From contig NZ_CP073588.1 of NCBI RefSeq assembly GCF_021560015.1, positions 3,266,001 through 3,330,000 of the forward strand: DNA of 64,000 nucleotides, read 5' to 3'. The notes beneath the pieces were generated by a model. It did no database searches and was not told the DNA's origin. It saw nothing but the letters and a program-made list of their open reading frames with translations. Made by a program: the position numbers and the translations under genes. Position 1 is the stretch's first letter; the number at the start of each line of letters is the position of its first letter. The stretch comes from Shewanella vesiculosa. GTDB lineage: Bacteria; Pseudomonadota; Gammaproteobacteria; Enterobacterales; Shewanellaceae. Shown in pieces: positions 1 to 11,178 of the stretch.

Positions 1-2323
1 CACATTGTCATGTTTAGCCGTGATCTGCTCAATGGGCTCTCTTGGTGCAGCGAGATACACAGCTAAACGTTGCGGTTGATGCATCCATTTTTGGCCATCA
101 TGCAGCGTTTGCATCGACAGGCCAATACGTAAATCGCCACCGTTACCTTCAAATACACCAATATGACCCGCGACAGCGTTATGCAGTAACTTATTACCAC
201 TACCGTATTTAACATTATCGCTCACCGATGCGTTATATTGCATATTAATCCAATTGGTTACCACCATAGGCGCGGTCATGATTAATTCTAAAACGCCAAA
301 GTCAGCATCATTTTGCCATTGGTAATCATGTAAAAAGCTTCGACCTTGCAGATTGACATTTCTGGTCCAAGATCGAGGCGCCACAATAAAAGCGGCATTA
401 TTTACCAAACCCCATTCTGGACGCACTTGAGACCAATCATTACTGCGCTGAATATAAAATCGATCTAATTCAGCTGCACTGCTAACTAACTCTGGGGAGA
501 TGTGAACCAAACGCTCTCGCTGCGCCGTTTCTGTAGCAGCTGTTAGCCATGAGACTAGGACGGGATCGATATCGGTATCAAAGCAATCAATATGATCTGT
601 GGTGGTGTTATGCAATGCGGCCACAAAATGGGTCGTGCTAGGAATTACAACCTCTAGATCTAACAATGCTTTACGTACATCTTGCTCATTTAATAATTGG
701 GCTAAAACCCGCACGTTTACTTCACCAGTTTGACCGCCACAGGCACCACAATCCAAGCCCGCAGCATGTAAATTATTGGTGGTGTGGCTTCCATGTCCGA
801 CCAATAATACCGTAGGTGAGAATTGGCTTAATCCCATGGCATTTAGGATACCTTTAGCCAGTTCAGCTTTATCGGTTAACGACAGTAGCTGATCATTTTT
901 ACGTAAGATCCAGCTTTTTTGATGAGTCAGTGCATTAACAGGATTGTGGGTTTGTTTGGCAAAAAATGATTTTTTGAGCATTTTAAAAGCATAGAGCCAG
1001 CCCATGGATTCCACCATAGAAAATGCTGACGGCGCAGCTTGTGACCAGGTTTGCCAACGAGCCTTGCTATTTAGCGTATCGGTTTGAGCCTGTGTATCAC
1101 GCCATTCAGACACTCGTATGATCGGCTGTAACAATCCCGGTAACTGAGGGCGAGACAATTCACTGTCGTGCGGTTGATACTCGATAGGTAATCCGAAAAA
1201 GCCCGCAAACCCTATGGTTTGGATATCATCACTCTGATTTTCTAACGCCCGGCGTATGACCTCTGAACGAACGTCGATACAAAATGCGGCCTGTAACTTT
1301 GGCGCTGTTATAGGGTGCTTTTGAGCATCCACTAACTGAGTGTTCAGCTTGTGTTGATAACTCAGTTCAGCTGCCTTTGCCCACACCCAAAGGGGCTGTT
1401 GTGCTTGCTCATGCTGCGCGAGTAGATGCGGAAGTTGGTCTTTTTTCACGCATCCAAAGCGCGGCTAAGTGAATAAAACTGTCCGTTTGTTGTGCTTTTA
1501 AGTAACGCCAAATCACTAACTCCCAAGCCATACGAATTGCCAGTAGTTGCAGCATTTCATCGCTCGGCGTTGCCTGCAAGTCGCCTTGCCAGCGCAAATA
1601 GGCGACCCAAGAAGCCCAGCCATTAATATCAAGTAACAATGCATGGGCATAAGACTCGATTACAGTGTCATCAATCCCCAACTCAGCAACAGCTTCTGCG
1701 AGCAAGGTCGGTACATCTTGCGGTAATTGCTTGAAATAGTGCAGCAAGCCTGGCTCATCCATAATAATACTCAGGCCGCGATCCCGACCGGTAACCTCGA
1801 GCCAATGACAGTATAGATCTGGCTGTGCTGAACTATCACGACAAGGCAAAATGGGCCGCAACTGTTGATAATATGCGGCACAAAATTGACTGATTTGATG
1901 AATGATTTCATCCCGCCATGCCATTTTGTATCGGTCGCGTTGATTATCTAATAAATCGGCAATATTGTGAAAATGAGTCAGATCATCGGCTTGATCAAGA
2001 AAGGCTTCAAGCTGATCCACTGACATTGCAACCTCTTGTTGCTCCGCCGCTAATAACAACGCATGCTGGCTAATGTCGCCTTGTGCATATAAATGCTGAT
2101 AATAGCCTTTGGGCATTAAACACTGAATACGATCGAGTGCCGATACTCGCGCCGACACTTGTTCAATCGGTTGCTCACGCATTTGCCAAAATGGATTAAC
2201 AGCAATCATTTTATCGAGCGGCCATGTAGGGGCAATGTTGTTACCCGCGGAAGTTAATTTTGCCTGCTGGCTATCAGTCAGTTGCGCTATCAAAGGTGAT
2301 TTAACTGCGATACTCATGGTCAT
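1..2323 (-). CDS. dabA: DabA-type (DUF2309) inorganic carbon uptake subunit, cut by window edge, one frameshift
   Basis: Cytoplasmic, zinc-binding, carbonic-anhydrase-like subunit of the DAB (DUF2309 + NuoL-like) energy-coupled CO2/bicarbonate accumulation system. The first ~294 residues read cleanly from the start at 2323. The frame then breaks in a run of six T on the plus strand (1441-1446), i.e. GAAAAAAG in the gene. With five A the reading continues MREKDQLPHLL and stays open to the window edge. The restored part carries the family's putative zinc site: CIDVRSE near 1230-1295 and GHGSH...CGACGG near 740-815. The C-terminus lies outside the window. The start ATG overlaps the dabB stop (ATGA), so the two are translationally coupled. 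I read the frameshift as a sequence error because both halves are intact and in register. Family assignment is firm; the function in this organism is inferred from the family. Confidence 0.88.
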
Positions 2324-3912
2324 ACTTCCTCAACTTCGGTGGCTTTATCTAATACTTTATTATTGCTGGGTGCTGGCAACTGCACTGGCCACACTTGTAA
2401 CGTCAATCGAGTGAGCCATTCATCTAAATATAAACCGGCAAATAAGGCGATATGTAAATGATGTATTGAGGGTCTATGTGGCTGATAACGCAACATCCAA
2501 TTGAGCACAAACAAACTGACAAATAACAGTATTGCGACAATATCGACCGCACTTAACGCCTCAACATGCATGGCTGATGTGGCGGGAATGATGGCCCCAA
2601 ACAACCACTTAAACCCGCTGTAACTGATCACTAATAATATGCTTAAGAGGAAAACGGGCATCATGCTGCTGCGCAGTCGCTCACTGTGGCGCTGAGCCAA
2701 TAACATGGTGAGTGCTAATACCAATAACAACCAAACACTCCATACTCCTTGATAGTCTATAACCATCACTGCCATCGAGACGATAATGCTTGAAATTACC
2801 CCTGCCACTATCCAATCTATCATCTTAGGATTGGCCGCTGGCGCAAGACGCCTTTGCATATCCTCATAAACCGCACTGCTTGAATTCAAAAATGCATAGG
2901 CTTTGTAAACTGAGTGCGTTAATAAATGCAGTAAGGCTAATTCAAACAACCCTAATGCACATTCAACTAACATCAAGCCCATTTGCGCGCTGGTAGACCA
3001 AGCTAAACGCACTTTGATGCTAATTCGAGTGGTCATGATTAATGCCGCCATCACAGTGGTTAATCCTGCAACAATTAGCACTAGCCACTGCGCGACAGTA
3101 GATTGAATAAACAAGGGCGCAAATAAAATCAGCAAGAAACCACCGAGGTTAATGACCCCTGCATGCAGTAAAGCACTTACCGGTGTCGGCGCTTCTACAA
3201 CCTGTATCAACCAGCCGTGTACCGGTAATTGCGCACATTTAATTAAGGCCGTGAGTGCAATTAGCACTGCAGCAATATGATCGACTGTCGTTAGTTGTAA
3301 GTTGTCGTTTGTGGCCACCGCATTAAAGTGGCTAAGTAAATCACTTATCAATAAGCTGCCGTGCTGCTGATACAACAATATAATTGCAGCCAATAACGAG
3401 GTTTCTGCGGTGCGTGCTAAGAGGAATTTTTTATGTGCCGCCAGCGCCGCGCGAGGGCGTTCAGGATAGAAGGTTAAAAGCTTATGCAAGGCTAAGCTAA
3501 TTGATACCCAACCGAGCCAGAATAATAATAAATGGTTACTAATCACTACCACAGACACTGCCGCGAGAATATTCAGTAGCCAGTGCCAATAAGTGCCGCT
3601 ACGAGGTTCGCCCGCCATATAATTACGCGAAAATGCGATTAAAATAACACTCATAAAGACCACTAGCCCCATCATCAAGAGGCTGAGTCGTGATTGGCTA
3701 ATATATTGCGCATCAGCGTGAAGACTCGGTAACACAATACTTACCACCAAGGCGGTAATATAGAGCACAACAATAAGACCGCTGAGCTTAATTAACCATG
3801 TAGATTTATTATTAAACCTCGCACGGTCACTCAAACGCCCACTCAGGGCGCTAGCCAAAAGTAACGTAATGGGAATACATAATAAAAAAACGGACGATAA
3901 CGCGATATTCAT
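2320..3912 (-). CDS. dabB: DabB-type proton-conducting membrane subunit (NuoL/NdhF-like)
   Basis: A 530-residue polytopic inner-membrane protein of the NADH-quinone oxidoreductase subunit 5 / MrpA family. Almost the whole length is hydrophobic helices. The family core is visible: a Lys in ALIKCAQLPVHGWL followed by EAPTPVSALLHAG, the antiporter-like proton path. In DAB systems this subunit passes protons or ions to drive the DUF2309 partner, and the gene order dabB-dabA with a 4-base ATGA overlap supports that reading over a stray complex I gene; no other nuo or mrp genes are near. It is shorter than NuoL (about 610 residues), as usual for DabB. A divergent LysR-type regulator starts 97 bases upstream, so the pair is probably under its control. 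Confidence 0.87.
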   Translation of the reverse strand: MNIALSSVFLLCIPITLLLASALSGRLSDRARFNNKSTWLIKLSGLIVVLYITALVVSIVLPSLHADAQYISQSRLSLLMMGLVVFMSVILIAFSRNYMAGEPRSGTYWHWLLNILAAVSVVVISNHLLLFWLGWVSISLALHKLLTFYPERPRAALAAHKKFLLARTAETSLLAAIILLYQQHGSLLISDLLSHFNAVATNDNLQLTTVDHIAAVLIALTALIKCAQLPVHGWLIQVVEAPTPVSALLHAGVINLGGFLLILFAPLFIQSTVAQWLVLIVAGLTTVMAALIMTTRISIKVRLAWSTSAQMGLMLVECALGLFELALLHLLTHSVYKAYAFLNSSSAVYEDMQRRLAPAANPKMIDWIVAGVISSIIVSMAVMVIDYQGVWSVWLLLVLALTMLLAQRHSERLRSSMMPVFLLSILLVISYSGFKWLFGAIIPATSAMHVEALSAVDIVAILLFVSLFVLNWMLRYQPHRPSIHHLHIALFAGLYLDEWLTRLTLQVWPVQLPAPSNNKVLDKATEVEEV

Positions 3913-4009
3913 AAACTGCCTCTTCTTTTAGTCAACAGAGTATGTCAGAGCTGTATATTTAATAAAAATATATATAAACTAATAAAACGTTCTGTTTTGG
4001 TTAACTATA

Positions 4010-4905
4010 ATGAGTCGTCTTAATTATCATCACCTTTATTATTTTTGGCGTGTCGCGGTTGTAGGCAACCTGACGCAAGTCGCTAAAGACCTGCATATTT
4101 CTCAGTCAGCATTGTCGGCACAAATTAAGCAATTTGAACACAACATGAATGTTGAGTTGTTTGAGCGCAGAGCACGACGCCTCAACCTAACGGTCCATGG
4201 TCATCGTGTATTGGCTTATGCCGATGATATATTCAGTAAAGGCGAAGAGTTGGAGTCTTTTTTACGCAAAGGCAGTATGAGTGAAAAGCAGCATTTCTAT
4301 TGGGGTCTTAACCACATTATCGCGTAACTTTGTGGAGAATTTTATCAGCCCGTTGCTGGCCAATCCTAATGTGAGCTTTTCTTTATCGGCCAGAGGCATG
4401 AGCGATCTATTAAACGGTCTGGCGGATCACGAACTGGATTTAGTACTGACTAATCGACCTATCAGTGTCGATAAAAAAAGATCCATTATGGCAAACCCAG
4501 TTGGTTTCCAGGCAACCTTTGGCGATTGTGGGCCCCAAAGCTAACCGGATAAACGCCAGTTTCCCGGAAGGTTATCAAGACATGCGCTGGGTTCTACCGG
4601 GTAAAAATACTGAAATTAGGGCAGCATTCAATTCCTTTTGCGCGACCTGGCAATATCAACCCGATGTGCAAGCAGAAGCCGATGACATGGCCATGCTGCG
4701 TCTTTTAGCCCGCGACAGTGGCGCACTGGTTGTGTTACCTCCAGTGGTTGTTAAAGACGAAATTGAACAGGGGATTTTAAATGTGTATCAGCACTTACCC
4801 AATGTTTATGAAAATTTCTATGCCATTACCACCCAACGAAAATTTGTACCTGAGGTGTTATTGGCACTATTGAAGCAGCAGCTTGATCCTGCATTTAGTG
4901 ATTAA
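4010..4905 (+). CDS. LysR-family regulator (NhaR-like), two frameshifts
   Basis: LysR-type transcriptional regulator divergent from dabBA and the likely activator of it. The N-terminal winged helix-turn-helix is intact (YHHLYYFWRVA, then QVAKDLHISQSALSAQIKQFE, ELFERRAR), and the opening resembles NhaR. The frame breaks twice, each time needing removal of one base. The first break lies between 4284 and 4296 (runs AAAA or TTT). The second is in a run of seven A at 4473-4479, where six A gives VDKKDPLWQTQ. Joined, the pieces give about 297 residues, the normal length for the family, with the effector domain complete (RPISVDKK, LAIVGPKAN, SGALVVLPPVVV). The three overlapping reading frames at 4010, 4281 and 4465 are therefore one gene. 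I take the breaks as sequence errors. Confidence 0.85.
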
Positions 4906-5191
4906 TGTCTATCCATATTTGTTCGCCAATGATGTCGCTAAGCCCGCTGAAATGACTATGTCGACGCTTAATTGTCGAGCATAAAGCCTAATCCGTGGCT
5001 GTTCATTTCAGATCCCTTGCGGTGAATGCGTTTTGGCCTATGCGAGGGAAATTAGTTAGCTTAAAACATTGGTAAATATCACTTAACGACACACTGAATA
5101 TATTGAGTAGATTATTTAAGCTTAGACCAAAGTCGATAGCCTACAATGACATATAGAGTGCTAATCTGAATAAAAATGGATTGGAGTCTTC

Positions 5192-6736
5192 ATGCTAACT
5201 AAAATAATGTTGATTAATGGTTTAGTGATATTTACCTTAGCAATGCTGCTGAGTTTTTTATCTCTACCTTCATGGCTATATGCATTTTTAGTCGCGGTTG
5301 CCTCTGTTATCACCTTACTGCTTACCCAAAAAAAACCTATAGCTACAGATAGCACGGACTCATCTCAACAAGATCAACACGTTGCCAATGGCATAAGTAA
5401 AGCCGCCACTCGAATAGCCATTGGCGGAGCCGAAGTATCATTTTTTATTGAAAAACTCGCACACGCAATGGGTTTACAAGTTAAGCATGTTCAAGAAATC
5501 TCACAACGCGCCAGCAATTTAGAACAAGGTGCTCAACAACTATTAGGCCAATCAGCCAATGTACGAGCGCTAGTTGAAGAAGCCAGTACACAAGCGTCTA
5601 GCTACGCCGAAGAAATAAAGCAAGTGGATGAACAACAACAAAAATTGTCGACTGAAATTGAATCCACCGCAGTATTACTCATCGAACTAAAAAATAAAGC
5701 CAGCGCGATCAGCAGCATCACAGATACGATTAATAAACTGTCTGATCAAACTAATATGCTGGCACTCAATGCTGCCATTGAGGCCGCCAGAGCTGGAGAG
5801 CAAGGCAGAGGGTTTGCAGTCGTTGCCGATGAAGTGCGCAATTTGGCTCATAAAACGGCCGAAGCAACACAAGGTATTGAGTCATTGCTATCCGAAATTG
5901 GTCAAAACAGTATTCAATCAGTACAAGCCATGCAACAAGTCAGTGATATGGGCGGCAAACTGTCTAGTCGGATGAATGAAATTTATATACTCACCAAAGC
6001 CAGTCAAGAAAGCATGGCCAGTGCCGCGAGCGAAATGCTGCAAATGGATCAAACCGTGAATTTTACCGTTGATAATACCAATGGTATTGGGGCAAATATT
6101 GAAGGCATTGGCGCTTCGATTCTTAAAGTCGATACTGATTTAATTGAAGCTTCAGATAGGGTGCTCGTGCTAAGTGGCTTTGCAGAACAGATATTCCGTC
6201 ATCTACAACATTTTGAATTATCCGATAAACATGCCGTCATCGCCAAAGTAGCTTTGAATGCTGCGGCCAATGTCGGCGCTATTTTTGAACAAGCCTTAAC
6301 TAAAGGTTCGCTTACACAAGCGCAATTATTTGATTCAAATTACCAACCCATTCCTAATACCAACCCACAAAAGTTCACCACAGGTTTTGATCGTTTTACC
6401 GACTCAAATTTACCGAGTATTCAAGAAGCTATTTTAGATAATAATGCCGATATTATTTATGCTGGTGCGGTGGATGTTAGAGGATATTTCCCCACTCATA
6501 ACCGCAAATTTACCCAAGCGTTAACCGGAAATCGCGAACGCGATCTTGCCGGTAATCGCACCAAGCGTATTTTTGATGATCCAACAGGTAAACGCTGCGG
6601 CAGTAACGTTGAAAGTTTCTTATTGCAAACATATAAACGCGATACCGGCGAAGTGATGCATGATCTCTCTGCCCCAATTTATGTTAACGGTAAACATTGG
6701 GGCGGATTTAGAATTGGCTACAAGGCAGAAAATTAA
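5192..6736 (+). CDS. Methyl-accepting chemotaxis protein with C-terminal putative sensor domain
   Basis: A 514-residue chemoreceptor. Residues 1-48 hold two closely spaced hydrophobic stretches (a hairpin anchor with almost no periplasmic loop). No large periplasmic ligand domain and no obvious HAMP precede the cytoplasmic coiled coil. The kinase-control tip is clear near residues 180-230 ([35 protein letters not shown]). After it comes a domain of about 150 residues with [10 protein letters not shown], a Cys in [19 protein letters not shown], and the ending [11 protein letters not shown]. That domain sits where most MCPs simply end, so sensing is probably cytoplasmic and C-terminal. Ligand unknown. 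The gene stands alone on the plus strand with no che genes nearby. Confidence 0.9.
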   Translation: MLTKIMLINGLVIFTLAMLLSFLSLPSWLYAFLVAVASVITLLLTQKKPIATDSTDSSQQDQHVANGISKAATRIAIGGAEVSFFIEKLAHAMGLQVKHVQEISQRASNLEQGAQQLLGQSANVRALVEEASTQASSYAEEIKQVDEQQQKLSTEIESTAVLLIELKNKASAISSITDTINKLSDQTNMLALNAAIEAARAGEQGRGFAVVADEVRNLAHKTAEATQGIESLLSEIGQNSIQSVQAMQQVSDMGGKLSSRMNEIYILTKASQESMASAASEMLQMDQTVNFTVDNTNGIGANIEGIGASILKVDTDLIEASDRVLVLSGFAEQIFRHLQHFELSDKHAVIAKVALNAAANVGAIFEQALTKGSLTQAQLFDSNYQPIPNTNPQKFTTGFDRFTDSNLPSIQEAILDNNADIIYAGAVDVRGYFPTHNRKFTQALTGNRERDLAGNRTKRIFDDPTGKRCGSNVESFLLQTYKRDTGEVMHDLSAPIYVNGKHWGGFRIGYKAEN

Positions 6737-6836
6737 TACCCTGCATTATTTCGGTCGCAATCGTTTGGGGAATATAGCCAGCGGCGATATCCAAACTCAA
6801 TACAAATAAATAACGCCGTCACGGCTCATCTCGATT

Positions 6837-6870
6837 CCAAAAAAGAGGCCCAAGTCATGTAACTTGGGCC
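6837..6870 (-). terminator. Rho-independent terminator of acnA
   Basis: Perfect 9-bp stem GGCCCAAGT / ACTTGGGCC (6847-6855 with 6862-6870), followed on the minus strand by a T-rich tail (complement of the A run around 6839-6844). It sits about 50 bases past the acnA stop. Confidence 0.85.
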
Positions 6871-6920
6871 CATTTACAGGCTATTTAACGCCCTGTTCAA
6901 CTGAAATACACCTCAATGAC

Positions 6921-9656
6921 TTAGCTAGACGACTTAGCCAAATTGCGTAATACATAATGCAAAATACCGCCATGTCGGTAATAACTGAACTCATTAGGCG
7001 TATCAATACGGATTTTAGCTTCAAACAAACGTTGCTTACCCGCTTTGTCGATCACTGACACATTGACGGTTTTCTGATCGGCGCTGACAGCAGGAATACT
7101 GAATTGCTCTTCACCGGTAAGATTTAGCGACTCCGCACTGTCATCAGGCATAAACTGCAACGGCAAAATACCTATGCCAACCAAATTAGAACGGTGAATA
7201 CGTTCATAACTTTGTGCGATAACCGCTTTTACTCCCAAAAGTGCAGGCCCTTTCGCCGCCCAATCGCGTGAGCTGCCAGTACCGTACTCCTTACCCGCAA
7301 GCACAATACACGCTGTGTTATGTTGCTGATAATACATGGCAGCATCAAATACTGTCATCGACTCACCTGTCGGCATCAAGCGAGTCCAGCAACCTTCGGT
7401 CCCTGGCGCCAGCAAATTTCTTAGCCTTACATTGGCAAAGGTGCCGCGCATCATGACTTCATGATTGCCACGGCGTGAACCGTAAGAGTTAAAGTCCTTA
7501 ATGGCAACCCCAGCTTGCTGTAAATAGTCTCCGGCTGGGCTGTCTGGTGCAATAGAGCCCGCGGGTGAAATATGGTCGGTGGTGACCGAATCACCCAACT
7601 TAAGTAAACAACGGGCATTGTCGATACCCATAATTTTGGGGACCTCTGCACTGATCCCATCAAAGAATGGCGGTTGTTTAACATAAGTGGAATCAGGCCA
7701 GTTATATTTTTGGCTCTGCACCACCTCAAGTCCTTGCCAGTCTACATCACCGCTGTATACATCGGCATAACGGGAAACAAACATCTCGCTTTGCACCGCG
7801 CTGGCCATAACCTGTTGGATTTCCTGATTGTCTGGCCAGATATCTTTTAAATACACGGCTTTGCCATTGGCATCCTCACCCAGTGGTTCAGTAACCATAT
7901 CGGCTTTCATATTACCGGCCAATGCATATGCCACCACCAGCGGCGGCGATGCTAAGTAATTGGCTTGTACTTCTGGATGGATGCGACCATCAAAGTTACG
8001 ATTGCCCGATAACACCGAACACACCTTCAGCCTGCCCTGTTGTATCGCTTCACTGACGGGCTGAGGCAATGGGCCGGAATTACCAATACAGGTAGTGCAA
8101 CCGTAGCCAACCAACTGAAAGCCTAGAGCATCTAAATCGACATTAAGACCTGATTTTATTAAATAATCCGTCACTACCTGCGAGCCAGGTGCAAAACTGG
8201 TTTTCACCCAAGGTTTAACCTGTAAACCTTTTTCACGGGCATTTCTGGCCAATAGTCCAGCGGCGATTAACACTGATGGATTAGAGGTATTAGTACAGCT
8301 GGTTATCGCAGCTATCACCACAGCGCCGGCTTCGAGCACAAAGTCTTTATCTCGATAACGACACGCAACACCTGCGCTACCATCGACGACGGGGACTTGC
8401 ACCGATGGGCCACCCTCGCTTGCCAGCTCATCTTTACCTTCAGCGTCGATTTGGCTAACAGGGATTTGACTGTCTAACCACTGACGGAAACTGACTCCAG
8501 CTTGCTCAAGTGCAATTCTGTCCTGTGGCCTTTTAGGACCTGCGATAGAAGGCACAATACTGCCTAAATCCAGTTGTAAGCTGGCGTGATAACAGGCTTT
8601 GTTATCGGATGCACTGGCCCACATGCCCATCTTTTTAAGATATGTCTTGATCAGCTCGATATGCTCTGGATCACGACCAGTAAGCTTTAGGTAATCTAGC
8701 GTTTGTTGGTCGATCGGGAAAATGCCACAGGTGGCACCGTATTCTGGCGCCATATTGGCAATGGTCGCCCTATCGGCCAAGGTTAATTGATCAACCCCGG
8801 CACCAAAAAACTCGACGAACTTGCCGACCACGCCAAATGAGCGCAGCTGCTCAGTTACGGTTAACACCAGATCGGTAGCGGTAACCCCAGGAGGCAATTT
8901 GCCGACAAATTCAAAACCAACTATCTCGGGTAACAACATAGTCACTGGTTGGCCTAACATCGCAGCCTCAGCCTCAATGCCGCCCACGCCCCACCCCAAC
9001 ACACCCAAGCCGTTGATCATAGTGGTATGGGAATCGGTTCCGACTAAGGTGTCTGGATACAATAAGTTATCTTCATCTTCTTTAACAAAAACCACTCTTG
9101 CCAGATATTCTAGATTGATTTGATGCACGATACCGCGCCCTGGCGGCACGACTTTAAAGTTATCGAAGGCTTGCTGACCCCAACGCAAAAACTGATATCG
9201 TTCGCGATTTCGTTGGATTTCAATGGCAGTATTTTGTTGCAACGCCCCTGTTTCGGCAAATACATCGACCATCACAGAGTGGTCAATAACCAGCTCTACC
9301 GGGTTCAGCGGATTAATCGCGGCAGCATTACCACCTAGCGTTATAATGGCATCACGCATGGCGGCTAAATCGACGACTGAAGGTACACCGGTAAAATCTT
9401 GTAAAATGACCCGGGATGGGACAAAGGCAATTTCGGTTTCAGACCAGTCATCTAAATCCCAGCGGGCCAAGGTTTCAATATCCTTTGGCTGGACAAACTC
9501 CGAATTTTCATAGCGCAGTAGATTTTCTAATAATATTTTTGCCGCAAAGGGTAAGCGGGATAAATCGAAGTGTTCGGCTAATCGGTCAAAGCTGTAATAT
9601 CGGAAATTTTTTCCATTACTCTCAAGTTGTTTCAATAATTGCATAGAGTCTTTCAT
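6921..9656 (-). CDS. acnA: Aconitate hydratase A
   Basis: A 911-residue AcnA/IRP-type aconitase that interconverts citrate and isocitrate in the TCA cycle in the cytoplasm. The three [4Fe-4S] ligands are visible: Cys454 in SCTNTS, and Cys520 and Cys523 in CTTCIG. Other family blocks are DSHTTMINGLGVLGWGVGG, GDSVTTDHISPAG and YGSRRGNHEVMMRGTF. Length and the N-terminal KQLESNGKNFRYYSFDRLAE fit AcnA, not AcnB (different domain order). AcnD of the methylcitrate path is a paralogue, but no prpB, prpC or prpF genes lie nearby. The start at 9656 has GGGAG a few bases upstream. It is divergent from fumC across a 92-base gap, so two TCA enzymes may share a control region. Confidence 0.96.
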   Translation of the reverse strand: MKDSMQLLKQLESNGKNFRYYSFDRLAEHFDLSRLPFAAKILLENLLRYENSEFVQPKDIETLARWDLDDWSETEIAFVPSRVILQDFTGVPSVVDLAAMRDAIITLGGNAAAINPLNPVELVIDHSVMVDVFAETGALQQNTAIEIQRNRERYQFLRWGQQAFDNFKVVPPGRGIVHQINLEYLARVVFVKEDEDNLLYPDTLVGTDSHTTMINGLGVLGWGVGGIEAEAAMLGQPVTMLLPEIVGFEFVGKLPPGVTATDLVLTVTEQLRSFGVVGKFVEFFGAGVDQLTLADRATIANMAPEYGATCGIFPIDQQTLDYLKLTGRDPEHIELIKTYLKKMGMWASASDNKACYHASLQLDLGSIVPSIAGPKRPQDRIALEQAGVSFRQWLDSQIPVSQIDAEGKDELASEGGPSVQVPVVDGSAGVACRYRDKDFVLEAGAVVIAAITSCTNTSNPSVLIAAGLLARNAREKGLQVKPWVKTSFAPGSQVVTDYLIKSGLNVDLDALGFQLVGYGCTTCIGNSGPLPQPVSEAIQQGRLKVCSVLSGNRNFDGRIHPEVQANYLASPPLVVAYALAGNMKADMVTEPLGEDANGKAVYLKDIWPDNQEIQQVMASAVQSEMFVSRYADVYSGDVDWQGLEVVQSQKYNWPDSTYVKQPPFFDGISAEVPKIMGIDNARCLLKLGDSVTTDHISPAGSIAPDSPAGDYLQQAGVAIKDFNSYGSRRGNHEVMMRGTFANVRLRNLLAPGTEGCWTRLMPTGESMTVFDAAMYYQQHNTACIVLAGKEYGTGSSRDWAAKGPALLGVKAVIAQSYERIHRSNLVGIGILPLQFMPDDSAESLNLTGEEQFSIPAVSADQKTVNVSVIDKAGKQRLFEAKIRIDTPNEFSYYRHGGILHYVLRNLAKSSS

Positions 9657-9748
9657 TAATGATCTCCCTATAAACGTTTATGAGTACTTCCTGCTAAGCT
9701 TAGTGAACACACTAACATATCCCAATCAAAAATCGAGTCGGAAATATT

Positions 9749-11125
9749 ATGAGTAAGATACGTATAGAATATGACAGCATGGGTAAAGTTGAAGTGCCAA
9801 ATGATGTTTATTATCAGGCACAAACCCAGCGAGCACAGGATAATTTTCAATTTTCAGAGCGGCGTTTTCCTACACCGGCAATCGTTGCCCTACTCGACAT
9901 AAAATCAGCGGCAGCACACGCTAATAGTCAGTTAGGTTTGCTGGATAACGCCATGGCGGCGGCGATCCAACAAGCGATTACCGCCAGTAAACAGCTCGAC
10001 TTTTCAACCCATTTCCCACTGGATCTGTTCCAAACCGGTTCAGGCACCAGTTCCAATATGAATGTTAACGAAGTGATTGCCAGCTTAGCCAGCGACATTT
10101 TGCAAGATAAAGTTCACCCCAACGATCATGTCAATATGGGCCAAAGCAGCAATGATGTGGTGCCTGCCGGTATTCACATCAGTACAGTGCGGCATTTAAA
10201 GGCTCTACTGTATCCGGCCATTAATAGCTTAAGTGACAAATTAGCGTTTTTGGCCGATGAGCATGCAAATTTGGTCAAAACTGGACGCACCCATTTAATG
10301 GACGCTATGCCCATTACCTTAGGGCAAGAACTACAATGTTGGCGACTACAGCTCAATGCTGCTCAAGCGAAGCTCCAACAAGCAGAGCTCAACTTACATC
10401 ATTTACCTTTGGGCGGCACTGCGGTTGGCACTGGGGTTAATTGTGATCCGCGTTTTGCCAAACTCGCTTGTGATTATTTACAGCAGCAAGACCAGCATCC
10501 TTGGCAGGCGGCACCTGTTCCGGCCTTATACATGAGTAGCCAAGATCACACTCTTGCTGTGGCTTCGGCGCTCAAAGGATTGGCGATCACCTTAATGAAA
10601 ATTGCCAATGATTTACGCTGGATGAACTCAGGCCCTATCGCCGGACTACAAGAAATTAGTGTAACCGCGCTGCAACCTGGTTCATCGATAATGCCCGGTA
10701 AGGTTAATCCGGTTATTCCGGAAGCGGTTGCCATGATTGCCGCTGAAGTGATCGGTAATGAAACGACCATAACCATCGCGGCGCAATCGGGTAATTTTCA
10801 ATTAAATGTCATGCTGCCACTGATTGCAGACAAGTTACTCTCCAGCATCGATTTATTAACCCATGCCTGCCAATCCATGACGGATAAGGTATTTGCAGAT
10901 TTTGCGCCCAATAGCGACAACTTGACTCAAGTGTTGAAGAAAAATCCTATTCTTGCCACCGCACTCAATTCAGTGGTGGGTTACGATATGGCCGCGAAAA
11001 TAGCCAAACGTGCACATAAAGAACATAAATCGGTATTAGACATTGCACTGGAAGAAACCGAGCTGAGCGAAGATGAACTCACTGCGATACTCGATCCCTT
11101 GCATCTCGCGAAGCCTCATCAATAA
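9749..11125 (+). CDS. fumC: Fumarate hydratase class II
   Basis: A 458-residue iron-independent fumarase, cytoplasmic homotetramer, fumarate + water to malate. The fumarase/aspartase superfamily signature GSSIMPGKVNP is at residues 311-321. Other conserved blocks are TGSGTSSNMNVNEV, MGQSSNDVVPAGIH (active-site region) and GRTHLMDAMPITLGQE (catalytic His). It keeps the full family length with no break. It is divergent from acnA. The start ATG at 9749 follows GGAAATATT, a weak ribosome site. Confidence 0.96.
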   Translation: MSKIRIEYDSMGKVEVPNDVYYQAQTQRAQDNFQFSERRFPTPAIVALLDIKSAAAHANSQLGLLDNAMAAAIQQAITASKQLDFSTHFPLDLFQTGSGTSSNMNVNEVIASLASDILQDKVHPNDHVNMGQSSNDVVPAGIHISTVRHLKALLYPAINSLSDKLAFLADEHANLVKTGRTHLMDAMPITLGQELQCWRLQLNAAQAKLQQAELNLHHLPLGGTAVGTGVNCDPRFAKLACDYLQQQDQHPWQAAPVPALYMSSQDHTLAVASALKGLAITLMKIANDLRWMNSGPIAGLQEISVTALQPGSSIMPGKVNPVIPEAVAMIAAEVIGNETTITIAAQSGNFQLNVMLPLIADKLLSSIDLLTHACQSMTDKVFADFAPNSDNLTQVLKKNPILATALNSVVGYDMAAKIAKRAHKEHKSVLDIALEETELSEDELTAILDPLHLAKPHQ

Positions 11126-11178
11126 CGCCACCAACAGCCAGCGCTAAGAGTGCAAAAGACTAACGCCAAACAGAGTTG

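Noticed and set aside
1409..1446. Programmed ribosomal frameshift in dabA (A-rich slippery run)
   Set aside because: The run would need a +1 shift, not the -1 shift favoured by A AAA AAG sites, and similar one-base changes occur in unrelated genes across the window. Error is simpler.
4281..4905. Two further small genes after 4327
   Set aside because: They are the continuing frames of one LysR protein, as shown by family motifs and total length.
9120..9646. Plus-strand frames inside acnA
   Set aside because: They are shadows of a conserved, unbroken aconitase on the other strand.
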